Below are positions 46,353 to 54,510 of a stretch of DNA of 64,000 nt, in pieces. Position 1 is the stretch's first letter. Each line of letters starts with the position of its first letter. The DNA comes from Paeniglutamicibacter psychrophenolicus. Its GTDB lineage: Bacteria; Actinomycetota; Actinomycetes; Actinomycetales; Micrococcaceae. Below the pieces are notes generated by a model. The model did no database searches. It saw only the letters and a list, made by a program, of their open reading frames with translations, and had not been told where the DNA came from. Location: positions 62,001-126,000 of the forward strand of contig NZ_JAUSSH010000013.1 of assembly GCF_030812255.1 (NCBI RefSeq). Reading direction: 5' to 3'. The translations under genes and the position numbers were made by a program.

Positions 46353-47492
46353 ATGACTGAAACAACAGAGATCAAGAAGGGCCTGGCCGGGGTCGTTGTC
46401 GACTACACGGCCGTTTCCAAGGTCAACCCGGACACGAATTCGCTGCTTTACCGCGGATACCCCGTCCAGGACCTGGCCGCGTCCAAGAGCTTCGAAGAGG
46501 TTGCCCTGCTGCTGTGGACCGGCGAGCTGCCCAGCGAAATCGAGCTCACCGATTTCGTGGCCGCCGAGCGCGCCGGGCGCGCCCTGGCCTCCAACGTCAA
46601 GGCCGCGATCGACCTGCTGCCGCTGGATTGCCATCCGATGGACGTGGGCCGGACCGCGGTGTCCGTCATCGGCGCCAACCATGCCCTGGCCGGGGATTCC
46701 TCCCCCGAGGCGGAGTTCATCAAGGCCAAGGAACTCTTTGCCGCGTTCCCCGCGATTGTCGCCTACGACCAGCGCCGCCGCCGCGGCCTGGGCGTCGTGG
46801 AGCCGCGGGAGGACCTGGACTACTCGCAGAACTTCCTGTGGATGACCTTCGGCGAGGAGGCCGCCCCCGAGGTGGTCGACGCGTTCCGGGTCTCGATGGT
46901 GCTCTACGCGGAGCACTCGTTCAACGCCTCCACGTTCACCGCCCGCGTGGTCACCTCCACGCTATCGGACCTGCATTCGGCCGTTACCGCCGCCATCGGT
47001 GCGCTGAAGGGCCCGCTGCACGGAGGCGCCAACGAGGCGGTCATGCACACCTTCCAGGAGATCGGGATCGACAAGAACGAATCCCGCGAGGATGCCGCCG
47101 CGCGTGCCAAGGCCTGGATGGAGCAGGCCCTGGCGGCCAAGAAGAAGGTCATGGGCTTCGGGCACCGCGTGTACAAGCACGGCGATTCCCGGGTTCCGAC
47201 CATGAAGGCCGCGTTGGACAAGATGGTCGCATACTACGACCGCGGCGAGCTGCTGGGCCTGTACGACGGGCTGGAGGCCGCCATGGACGAGGCCAAGGCC
47301 ATCAAGCCGAACCTCGACTACCCGGCGGGACCGACGTACCACCTGATGGGCTTCGACACCGACATGTTCACGCCGATCTTCATCGCCTCGCGCATTGTCG
47401 GCTGGACCGCGCACATCGCCGAACAGCGCGCCTCCAACGCGCTGATCCGCCCGCTCTCGGCCTACAACGGCCCGGAGCAGCGCGCCCTATAG
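46353..47492 (+). CDS. prpC: 2-methylcitrate synthase / citrate synthase
   Basis: A protein of 379 residues, starting at the ATG at 46353 behind AACAGGAG. Citrate synthase fold with catalytic His in LHGGANEAVMH (about 225) and GFGHRVYKHGDSR (about 270), and Asp in the later PTYHLMGFDTDMFTP block. The short (type I-like, ~380-residue) form and operon position point to 2-methylcitrate synthase: propionyl-CoA plus oxaloacetate. These enzymes often retain some citrate synthase activity. It ends the operon at a strong terminator. Confidence 0.94.
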   Translation: MTETTEIKKGLAGVVVDYTAVSKVNPDTNSLLYRGYPVQDLAASKSFEEVALLLWTGELPSEIELTDFVAAERAGRALASNVKAAIDLLPLDCHPMDVGRTAVSVIGANHALAGDSSPEAEFIKAKELFAAFPAIVAYDQRRRRGLGVVEPREDLDYSQNFLWMTFGEEAAPEVVDAFRVSMVLYAEHSFNASTFTARVVTSTLSDLHSAVTAAIGALKGPLHGGANEAVMHTFQEIGIDKNESREDAAARAKAWMEQALAAKKKVMGFGHRVYKHGDSRVPTMKAALDKMVAYYDRGELLGLYDGLEAAMDEAKAIKPNLDYPAGPTYHLMGFDTDMFTPIFIASRIVGWTAHIAEQRASNALIRPLSAYNGPEQRAL

Positions 47493-47511
47493 GCGCACGC
47501 CGGAGCACCGC

Positions 47512-47553
47512 AACGGGGTGCCGGGACCAGTGCGGTCCCGGCACCCCGTTTTT
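47512..47553 (+). terminator. Intrinsic terminator of the prp operon
   Basis: A 17-bp perfect stem (AACGGGGTGCCGGGACC / GGTCCCGGCACCCCGTT) with loop AGTGC, followed by a T-tract. It is about 20 bases after the prpC stop. Confidence 0.93.
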
Positions 47554-47579
47554 GCGTGTTGCGCCGGTGGCAGGACCGG

Positions 47580-48605
47580 TCACCAGTACATGATTGCGCT
47601 CGAGCCCGATCCCCCTGCCCAGTACAGGCGCAGGCGCACCACGTAGCGTCGCCCGGCCAGCAGCCGCAGGTGCAACCTGGCGTTCAGGCCGGTCCCGCCG
47701 TCGTCGTCCCCGCCCAGGTAGCGCAGCGTCCCGGCGTCGTCCTCGAAGAGCACCATCACCACGTCCGAGGCGCCGAAGGTGGAGATCGTGTAGGGGCGCG
47801 ATTGCTCCGGTTCCAGGGCGAAGTCGGCCTGCTCCCCCGGCCCCAGACTCAGCGGGCGGGAGGTGAACGGCTCGAGCACCTCCGGCCCCGGGGCCTGCCC
47901 GGGATAGAACTTCTTGGCCCACTCGATGTCTTGCGCCGACAGGCCGCCGGCGGGCATGAGCCCGGCGGCATACTGTGCCGGCTCGATGATCAGCCCGGCG
48001 GGGAACCAGTACTCCATCACCGAATCCGGGTCCCAGGCCGAGCCATCAACCTCGGTGGTGGTGAACTTGTGCAGCACGTTGGACTCGGTCTGTGCCCGGG
48101 ACCAGTTGTTCGGGGAACCGGTGAAATAGGCGTAGACCTTCTCCACGTCCCACTGGATGCCGGAGAACGGGTTCTGGTGCTCGTGCGGCAGCCCCAGGGT
48201 GTGCCCGATTTCGTGTAGCGCGGTGGTGTGCCCGTAGTCGTCGGTCAAATCCCAGCCGAAGTTCATGGTGGCCTGGGTGTTGGGGATGCCCAGCACGTCC
48301 CTGCCCACGTAGGACCAGGAACCGTCGGCCGCATCGAAGGAGATGCGCACCTCCGAGGCCGCGCGGTTGGTCGTCTCGGTGAACTTCAGGCCCAGCGGCA
48401 GCCCCCTCCATTCGGTGAAGGCGTCGCGCACGGCCTGGCGCTGGGGCTCTGGCCCGTTGATGAGGAAGTAGTGCAGCTCGGTGCCGTTGACCCAGACGTT
48501 GGCCAGGACCCGCAGCAGGCGGTCGCGTTCGAAGGGCATTCCGGGGGGCAGCGGGCGGGGCGCCGGGGTCCGCGGGACGCAGAGGGGTTGGTTCTCGTAC
48601 TTCAT
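47580..48605 (-). CDS. Astacin-type (M12A) zinc metallopeptidase with C-terminal beta domain
   Basis: A protein of 341 residues, starting at 48605 behind AAAAGGAA. The extended zinc motif HEIGHTLGLPHEH (His131, Glu132, His135, His141) matches the astacin consensus HExxHxxGxxHE. A Met-turn-like DSVMEYW lies near 187. The last ~90 residues (PLSLGPGEQADFALEPEQS onward) look like a PPC-type beta-sandwich. No signal peptide or propeptide is evident, unlike secreted astacins, so it may act in the cytoplasm or leave by another route. It follows the coiled-coil gene by 115 bases, with no terminator between, and is probably cotranscribed. The substrate is unknown. Confidence 0.8.
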   Translation of the reverse strand: MKYENQPLCVPRTPAPRPLPPGMPFERDRLLRVLANVWVNGTELHYFLINGPEPQRQAVRDAFTEWRGLPLGLKFTETTNRAASEVRISFDAADGSWSYVGRDVLGIPNTQATMNFGWDLTDDYGHTTALHEIGHTLGLPHEHQNPFSGIQWDVEKVYAYFTGSPNNWSRAQTESNVLHKFTTTEVDGSAWDPDSVMEYWFPAGLIIEPAQYAAGLMPAGGLSAQDIEWAKKFYPGQAPGPEVLEPFTSRPLSLGPGEQADFALEPEQSRPYTISTFGASDVVMVLFEDDAGTLRYLGGDDDGGTGLNARLHLRLLAGRRYVVRLRLYWAGGSGSSAIMYW

Positions 48606-48720
48606 GGTGGTTCCTTTTCGGCCGGTGGTGCTGAGGTGGTGTGCAACAAGGATGGCGGGGAACGGCGGCCGGTGCGGCGCCGGGCTGTGGGCCCTGCGCC
48701 GCACCGGCCGCCGACGGGCG

Positions 48721-49605
48721 TCAGCTGACGTAGACCAGCGGAACGCCCAGGTAGTTGGCGTTGCCGGTGGAGAAGTCCAGCTGGGCGGTTGAACCGCCGC
48801 CGCGCGCGTACACGTAGAGCCTCGCGCTCACCAACAGGTAGGCCTGGTCGGCGCCCAAGAGGTCGGCATAGTACATCGTGCGCCAGCCGTCGAAACGGTC
48901 GTTGACGTTGATGTTGTCGTTGCCGACCGAAAGCACGTTGGCGCTGCCCGCGGGCTTGTAGTTGTACTGGTAGCCCCTCGCCGTCAGCGAGATATTGACC
49001 TTGGCTTCCTTCGAGTCGAACCATCCGTCGTCGGCGCGCACGATGTAGAAACCGTTGAACGGCACATACACCTGATGCGAATAGTTGCGGTTCTCCGGGG
49101 CCCTGAAGGTGAACCACCAGTCCATGTACACCGAGAACGATGCCGCGCCGGTGCCGAAGATGCCCGAACCACCGCCGTTGGCGTAGCACGAGGCGTTGAT
49201 GTTCCCGGGGTTGTAGCCCTGCCAGTACACCGATCCGTCGGAGCCGTGCAGGGTTCCGTAGTACGGGCTGAGCCAGCCCACGGCCGCGGCTGCCGGGCCG
49301 TTGCCCAGCACCAGCTGCAGCGCGGTGGACTCGGTCGGGTCGGCCTCCGCCAGCCGGGCGGCCACCGCTTCGGCGTCCTTCGCTGCGGCGGCTGTTGCCT
49401 TGGGTTCCGCTTCCTCGGCCTTGGCCAGATAGGCAGCCAGCTCCTTGGGCAACGACTTCTTCAGGCCGGCCAGCCTGCCCTGCCCGCGTGCCTCGATGTC
49501 CGCCAGTTCCTCGGCCTGCGCCTTTTGGAGGGCAACGACCTGCTCGCGCCGGGCGGCCAGCAGCCGCTCGAAGACGACGTCGGTGCCCTTGTGGATCTCT
49601 TCCAT
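48721..49605 (-). CDS. Coiled-coil plus beta-rich protein, unknown
   Basis: A protein of 294 residues, starting at 49605 behind ATGGGAGAG. Residues 1-90 are highly charged, Ala/Glu/Lys-rich and helical (probable coiled coil). From about 100 the sequence is Gly/Tyr/Trp/Asn-rich (WLSPYYGTLHGSDGSVYWQG, GSGIFGTGAASFSVYMDWWF, SARLYVYARGGG), suggesting a beta-sandwich. It has no signal peptide, membrane helix or known catalytic motif. It leads the transcript with the astacin gene, and its upstream region holds three 11-bp-phased GTAAY repeats. It might be an oligomeric structural or target protein of the neighbouring proteases. Confidence 0.72.
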   Translation of the reverse strand: MEEIHKGTDVVFERLLAARREQVVALQKAQAEELADIEARGQGRLAGLKKSLPKELAAYLAKAEEAEPKATAAAAKDAEAVAARLAEADPTESTALQLVLGNGPAAAAVGWLSPYYGTLHGSDGSVYWQGYNPGNINASCYANGGGSGIFGTGAASFSVYMDWWFTFRAPENRNYSHQVYVPFNGFYIVRADDGWFDSKEAKVNISLTARGYQYNYKPAGSANVLSVGNDNINVNDRFDGWRTMYYADLLGADQAYLLVSARLYVYARGGGSTAQLDFSTGNANYLGVPLVYVS

Positions 49606-49718
49606 GGTTCTCTCCCATTCTGAACCCCACCACGGCAGACGCCCACGGTGTCGGAACCGCCCCCTAGCCCCTGGCGGCCCCCACCCGTCTCCACGATGGT
49701 GATTCAGCGTAAACGGCA

Positions 49719-49751
49719 CGCCGTTATCGGGAAGTTACGCGCCCATTACCT
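49719..49751 (-). promoter_or_regulatory. Triple 11-bp direct repeat, SARP-type box (coiled-coil/astacin promoter)
   Basis: On the minus strand, GTAAT, GTAAC and ATAAC (at 49749-49745, 49738-49734 and 49727-49723) are spaced exactly 11 bases apart. A TTTACG(CT) hexamer follows the third heptamer (GATAACG) by 8 bases, the usual SARP-box to -10 distance. The gene start is about 118 bases further on. The BTAD regulator gene ends only 45 bases upstream. Confidence 0.65.
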
Positions 49752-49795
49752 CGCCATGATTCTCCACCGCCCGCGTGTCGTCCCCCGGGTTTCGC

Positions 49796-50548
49796 TCAGA
49801 TCCTGAACGGTTCCGGGGCACCGCGAAACCCGGCCAGGGAGACAATCGTGGCACCCCGCACGCGGGCCTCGAGCCGGTCCAGCGCCGGAGAACCCGACAT
49901 TCCAAGTTCATGGCGGGCCGTGCGACGGAACGCGGCAATGGCCCCCATCGCCGAGATGGACTGGCCCAGGGCGAGTTGGGCGGTGACCATGATTTCCAGC
50001 GCCGCCTCGTCCAGCATGTCAAGGCGCAGCACGCGGGCCGCCGCTTCCACGGCGCCGCGGCAATCGTCATGCCGCAGGCAGCGGGCGGCCACCTGGTGCC
50101 AGTACGCCGTGCGGGCCTGCAACAACCCCGCCTGCTCTTCGAGGACCCAGTCCTCGTACCAGCCCATCAGCAGTGGCTCGTTGCGTGGACGGGGCGTCCG
50201 CCCCTGCCCGTCGAAGCCTTCGAGCGCTGCCCGCTCCCGGTGCAGGTCCACCCGTGCAGTCGGGGAGATGCCCACCGAATGCCTGTCCACGGTGAGCATC
50301 CCGGGCAGGGAGTGGGTGACATGGTGGATGCTCACGCGCAGGTTGTCCTGCGCCGAGCGGTCGCAGGATTCGGGCCACAGCAGTCCTGCCACCCGATCGC
50401 GCTTGCTCGGTCCGTGGATCGCCAGCACGGCCAGCAGCCGTTGCTCGCGCAGGCACACATGGAGCCTGATGCCGTTGTCCCGCAGCTCCCACAGCGGCAT
50501 CAGGTGCAACGAATACCCGGCTTGTGGCATCTTTGACGTATCGCCCAT
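49796..50548 (-). CDS. SARP/BTAD-type transcriptional regulator
   Basis: A protein of 250 residues when started at the ATG at 50548, which has GGGGGAG nine bases upstream; ATGs at 50587 and 50605 give longer versions. The N-terminal OmpR-like winged helix is at about 15-105 (QRLLAVLAIHGPSKRDRVAGLLWPE, DNLRVSIHHV). The BTAD helical domain is at about 110-235 (GWYEDWVLEEQAGLLQ, AAARVLRLDMLDEAALEIMV, GAIAAFRRTARHELG). There is no NTPase domain, so it is a small SARP. SARPs bind 11-bp-spaced direct heptamers and activate transcription, and such repeats stand at both promoters of this cluster. Confidence 0.85.
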   Translation of the reverse strand: MGDTSKMPQAGYSLHLMPLWELRDNGIRLHVCLREQRLLAVLAIHGPSKRDRVAGLLWPESCDRSAQDNLRVSIHHVTHSLPGMLTVDRHSVGISPTARVDLHRERAALEGFDGQGRTPRPRNEPLLMGWYEDWVLEEQAGLLQARTAYWHQVAARCLRHDDCRGAVEAAARVLRLDMLDEAALEIMVTAQLALGQSISAMGAIAAFRRTARHELGMSGSPALDRLEARVRGATIVSLAGFRGAPEPFRI

Positions 50549-50684
50549 GACGGACAGCTCCCCCTTGGCCCCTGTACCCTGGACCATTTCTTTCTTCGCT
50601 CCCATTCGAATCGTCCGCCAACAGCGGGTGCAGGTCAAGAGCACGCGGGGAGATTCTCCAATGATTCGACGTGGGGCCCGCGCC

Positions 50685-52307
50685 TCACCGTCCGTGCGGT
50701 TGCGTTTCCGCCGCCGGGTGGAACAACGAGGCGCCGATCCGCCGTGCGGCAAGGCGGGCATCGGCCGCCCCGTCGAGCAGTTCCTGCTGCCGTTGGACAT
50801 CGAGCACGGGCTTCAGCGCGGAAAAGGCCAGCCGCCCGCCTTCGTCGAACCGCAGAAGTCCCCCGCCACGCAACACCACTGCCGAGCGGCTGCGCAATCC
50901 CCGCTTCCTGGCCGCGGCGGCATCCAGCCGCAGTTCCTGGACGAAGGACACCTCGATCTCGGACACGGCGAATCCGTCGGGGCTGATGCGCTGGCTGGGC
51001 CGCACCCGGTCCAGCACGATTCGTCCCGCCGGATCCAATTTGGCCGCGTCCATGAGCCGCGGGTTGTCCCAGATGAAACGGAGCACCTCGTCGGAATCCG
51101 AAACCAGTGCCGAGAGCCGCACCGGGTAGTTCAACTCCCCCAGGCCGAAGAGGCCATCCAGGGTGCCGTCGGCTCCGGCGACGATTCCAACCTCGGCAAA
51201 GCACGCGCGCAGGGTGCCGCGGTAGTTGTGCTCATCGCGCGGGACAACGACGGCGTCGGCGGCCAGGATCCCGCGCAACAGGTCCTCCCAGAGAACATCC
51301 ACCGGCGGCATGTATGCCAACCCGCGAAGGAGCATGTTCAGCAACCGCTCCCCGATTCGGGAACCGGCCGCGGCCACCTGGTAGACACTGGCCCGGCGGC
51401 CCGGCCTCCCCAGTTCCGCCCGCCACAGCCGCAGCACGGTTCCCAGTACAGCGTGCACCGCACCGGCGGCCCGCCGATGCGGCTCCGTGTCCGAGCGCCA
51501 GTCCGCCGGCGGACTGCCCGACATCGGGCTGCGTCCCGCCCCGCCGCGGCTGAACAGGTTGTCGGCAAAGCGGAAGAGCCCCGAGGCCAGCAGTGTCGAA
51601 TCGATCGATTCCAGGGTTGCCCCGGAGGCCTTCAGCTGGCCGGCAATGATTCCTTCGACCACCGGCACCGCCGTGAAGACCCCCAGCATCGCCAGCAGGT
51701 CTGCCAGCGCCTCATGCAGCGCAAGCTGGTCGGCACCGGCCAGGGCATCGGCCCAGCGTGGACGGTAGCCGTCGATGACGGCGTGGGCCACCTCGTGGGC
51801 GACCAGGTCCCGATAGAGCACCAGTGGCAGCTTCTCCGCGTGCCGGGAATCCTCGATCAGCCCGAACCTGATGGAGCAGTCACTTCGGGTGTAGCCGGTG
51901 TTGCGGTAATCGATGGGGTCGTTGGCGTAGAGCCGGAGCCTGCCCGCCGAGGCCCATCCCATGCGCCGGCCCAGCGCGCGTTCAACTGATTCCAGGGTGT
52001 CGGCGGCAACCCCGTATGCCTGCTGGGCCAGGAAGCGCCGGTCGCGCGGCAGGTCCTCCGGGTTAGGGATCCCCAGGTCGCGGGCACCCCAGTCGCCGTC
52101 GCCCAGCACCTGGTTCTCCCGGCGCCCGCTCGAATCGAGCACCACCACCTCGAGGCGTGCACCCAGCGGGCCGGAGACCAGGCGCTCGCTGGGAACCCGC
52201 AGGAGCTGGGTCATCAACCGCCCGTCGGTCGTGAACGAGTGCGGTCCCTGGGCCAGCACCTCCAGCGGACTCAGATCCCCGGCACGGTGCGGGAGAAGGG
52301 CTGCCAC
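50685..52307 (-). CDS. Gluzincin-type metallopeptidase-like protein
   Basis: A protein of about 540 residues when started at the GTG at 52307, directly after the caspase stop (TAAAGGTG); a GTG at 52343 is also possible. Residues 171-175 are HEVAH (HExxH), and Glu199 in LALHEALADLLAML gives the thermolysin-like ExxxD (Glu199/Asp203) 24 residues later. A central Ala/Leu-rich helical region and a C-terminal beta-rich part (about 390-540) follow. It lacks a signal peptide and propeptide, unlike secreted M4 peptidases. It is in one transcript with the caspase fusion, so one may process the other. The substrate is unknown. Confidence 0.75.
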   Translation of the reverse strand: MAALLPHRAGDLSPLEVLAQGPHSFTTDGRLMTQLLRVPSERLVSGPLGARLEVVVLDSSGRRENQVLGDGDWGARDLGIPNPEDLPRDRRFLAQQAYGVAADTLESVERALGRRMGWASAGRLRLYANDPIDYRNTGYTRSDCSIRFGLIEDSRHAEKLPLVLYRDLVAHEVAHAVIDGYRPRWADALAGADQLALHEALADLLAMLGVFTAVPVVEGIIAGQLKASGATLESIDSTLLASGLFRFADNLFSRGGAGRSPMSGSPPADWRSDTEPHRRAAGAVHAVLGTVLRLWRAELGRPGRRASVYQVAAAGSRIGERLLNMLLRGLAYMPPVDVLWEDLLRGILAADAVVVPRDEHNYRGTLRACFAEVGIVAGADGTLDGLFGLGELNYPVRLSALVSDSDEVLRFIWDNPRLMDAAKLDPAGRIVLDRVRPSQRISPDGFAVSEIEVSFVQELRLDAAAARKRGLRSRSAVVLRGGGLLRFDEGGRLAFSALKPVLDVQRQQELLDGAADARLAARRIGASLFHPAAETQPHGR

Positions 52308-52309
52308 CT

Positions 52310-54379
52310 TTACCCCGCGGCACCCGCGAAGGCGCTGCCCCACGGGGTGGACTTGGCCGCGGTCGGGCCCTCGAGCTGGGCGCGCTGGTCGAAGCGGCCC
52401 TTGGCCAGCGACTTGGTGACGGCGGCCAATATCGACCGGCGGCTGCGGGTGGGGTCGGTGCGCAGCTCCCCGAGCAGGTAGTAGGTGAAGGCACCGTTGT
52501 AGCGCCCGTCGAAAACCGCATCCGCGGAGGTCTGGTCGGAGCGGCAGCCGGCCAGCAGCACCGGGCGGGTGCCACGACCGGAGCGGGACACCAGGTCGCG
52601 GAAGGCGCGCGGGTCCGCGGTGGCCGTCAGGTCAAGGCCGATCGGCGTGGGCGGGGGCAGGAACCGCGGGCGCCGCCCGGGCAGCAGATCCAGCGCCTTC
52701 AGGCCGTCGCCGCTGTGGCAGGTGTCCAGCACGACCTCCACCAGCATGCCGCTCCCGGCCCGGGAAATGAGGGCATGCAGCTCGTCGTCGGAAATCAGGG
52801 TGGCCGGGTCCCACTGGTCCCCGGCCTGGTTCAGGTCGTAGGTGGCAAAGGCCTCGTCGGCCTGGTCGGCCTCGTCCCCGGTGGCGTCGGGAATCTGGGT
52901 GCCGTGGCTGGAGAAGGTGAAAACCAGGTGCTTGAGCCCGTCGGACTCGGCCCGGTCCATGGCCTCGCCGAGGCGTCCCATGACCGCTTCCTTGGTCGCC
53001 GCAGCGTCGGTGAGCACCTCGATCTGGCCATCGGCGAAGCCGAACCCCTCGCCCAGCACTGCGGCGAAGTCGTTGGCGTCGTTGACGCAGCCGTTGAGCC
53101 ACGAGCCGCGCGGCAGGTTCACGAAGTCGTTGATGCCCACGCACAAGGCGTATTTGTCCCCGGCGCCTGCCCGCTGGGGTGTGCTGGCCGCGTGCTGCAC
53201 CGCCGGCGCGGGTGCGGGAGCGGGCTGGGGTTCGGCTGCCGGCTCCGGTTCCGTGGATGGGCGCACCGATCTGTAGGAAATGACGTCTTCGCGGCCCAGC
53301 ACCCGGCACAGCACGCTGGTCATGGTGTCCGGGTCCTCGTCGAAGGACCGGTGGGAGGCTGCGGAGCTGCGGGAGGATTTCGGGCCATCGGCGGTTATCG
53401 ACCAGATCGCTTCCGCCCGCGCCGAGGCGAAAAGGTCTGTCAGCTGGGCATCCGCGGCCACGGATTCGGCCAGGCCGAGGATCGGGGTGCCGGGTTGGAC
53501 CTCCAGGGAGGCGCGGATCAGGCACAGCAGCGAGCGCTGGTAGACCCCGATGACGTTGTCCGCTTCCTCCAGGTCCCGCTTCATGGAGAACATCGCCAGG
53601 TGCTCCACACCGTTGGCGCTGCCCAGCAGCGGGGCAAGCCGCGCCTTGAAGTCAGCGACGGTGATGGCGGGGGCCAGGAGGTTCAGGGTATCGAAACCTG
53701 CCTCCGGTTCAAGGTCGGAGTAGGCCGAGAGGAAATGCGACAGGAAGATCGATCCGGCCGAATGTCCGGCCGCGTGCAATCGGAGGGCCTGCGGGTTGCG
53801 GCCGATGTAGTCGGCGAGCGCACGGGCCACATACAGGGCCCCGCCGTCGTGGGAAACTGCCTGGGCGGCACTGAGCTTCATCTGGCCCCAGATCTTGGGT
53901 CCCAGCGGGCGGGCGAGCAGTTCGAAGGCCTTGTTCCACGCGTCCTGGAGGAATCCGCGCTCGGTCGGGACCCCGCGGAGCACATCGCGCACCGGGGCGC
54001 CGAGCAGCGAACCGATGGCGTCGAACAGTCCAGTTTCCCAGATGAAAAAGATCGGATAGACCCCGTTGGCCTTCCACCAGGGGATTTGCCGAGCGGCACC
54101 GGTGATGCCGGCGGTCTCGTTCACCAGTCCCCCGTGGGCCCAGAACAGCAGCGGGACATCCCGGCCTCCGTTGGCGGCCACGAACTCGGGCAGGTGCTTG
54201 GAGAAGATCGCCTGGATGTCTTCGGGGCTCGTGCGCAATTGCCCGCCACTGGAGAATCGGCCGTCCGAGAGGTTGACCAGGTGCGGCTTAAGCGCCTGCA
54301 TGTCGATTCCCGCCGGGAGGTCCCGGGTGGGGTCGCCCACGTCAAACGGGTCGTGGCTGGGTGATGTCAGCAGTACCAT
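52310..54379 (-). CDS. Alpha/beta-hydrolase-caspase (C14) fusion protein
   Basis: A protein of 689 residues, starting at 54379 behind CAGGAG. The N-terminal alpha/beta-hydrolase-like domain is at about 70-330: LLFWAHGGLVNE (oxyanion motif) and nucleophile elbow AGHSAGS with Ser207. A Pro/Ala/Glu linker (about 374-400) leads to a caspase/metacaspase domain (about 407-689): KYALCVGINDF at the start, catalytic His492 in FSSHGTQ, and Cys554 in DTCHSGDG. Both catalytic centres look intact. No signal peptide or membrane helix was found. It begins an operon with the gluzincin and probably the BTAD gene. Bacterial caspases cut after basic residues and often execute cell-death or immune responses; that role here is inference. 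Confidence 0.88.
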   Translation of the reverse strand: MVLLTSPSHDPFDVGDPTRDLPAGIDMQALKPHLVNLSDGRFSSGGQLRTSPEDIQAIFSKHLPEFVAANGGRDVPLLFWAHGGLVNETAGITGAARQIPWWKANGVYPIFFIWETGLFDAIGSLLGAPVRDVLRGVPTERGFLQDAWNKAFELLARPLGPKIWGQMKLSAAQAVSHDGGALYVARALADYIGRNPQALRLHAAGHSAGSIFLSHFLSAYSDLEPEAGFDTLNLLAPAITVADFKARLAPLLGSANGVEHLAMFSMKRDLEEADNVIGVYQRSLLCLIRASLEVQPGTPILGLAESVAADAQLTDLFASARAEAIWSITADGPKSSRSSAASHRSFDEDPDTMTSVLCRVLGREDVISYRSVRPSTEPEPAAEPQPAPAPAPAVQHAASTPQRAGAGDKYALCVGINDFVNLPRGSWLNGCVNDANDFAAVLGEGFGFADGQIEVLTDAAATKEAVMGRLGEAMDRAESDGLKHLVFTFSSHGTQIPDATGDEADQADEAFATYDLNQAGDQWDPATLISDDELHALISRAGSGMLVEVVLDTCHSGDGLKALDLLPGRRPRFLPPPTPIGLDLTATADPRAFRDLVSRSGRGTRPVLLAGCRSDQTSADAVFDGRYNGAFTYYLLGELRTDPTRSRRSILAAVTKSLAKGRFDQRAQLEGPTAAKSTPWGSAFAGAAG

Positions 54380-54437
54380 GTTCTGCTCCTGTGTCGAGCC
54401 GCGCGGCGGTTGCGGCAACAGGAGTATGGCCCCGAGG

Positions 54438-54457
54438 GCATTACCGGCGCGTTACCG
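54438..54457 (-). promoter_or_regulatory. Double 11-bp direct repeat, SARP-type box (caspase promoter)
   Basis: On the minus strand, CGGTAACGCGC CGGTAATGCCC: GTAAC (54455-54451) and GTAAT (54444-54440) are exactly 11 bases apart, with CGGTAA conserved in both. It matches the repeat set at 49719-49751. A CATACT -10 candidate lies about 10 bases downstream of the second heptamer. Confidence 0.65.
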
Positions 54458-54472
54458 GTCGGCGTGCCGCAG

Positions 54473-54510
54473 GCCGACGGCCACCGGGATTGCTCCCGTT
54501 GGCCGTCGGC
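54473..54510 (-). terminator. Terminator hairpin after the anti-sigma-like gene
   Basis: GCCGACGGCCA / TGGCCGTCGGC with an inner GGGA/CCC stem, about 190 bases past the stop at 54704. It separates the sigma/anti-sigma unit from the caspase operon. Confidence 0.6.
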
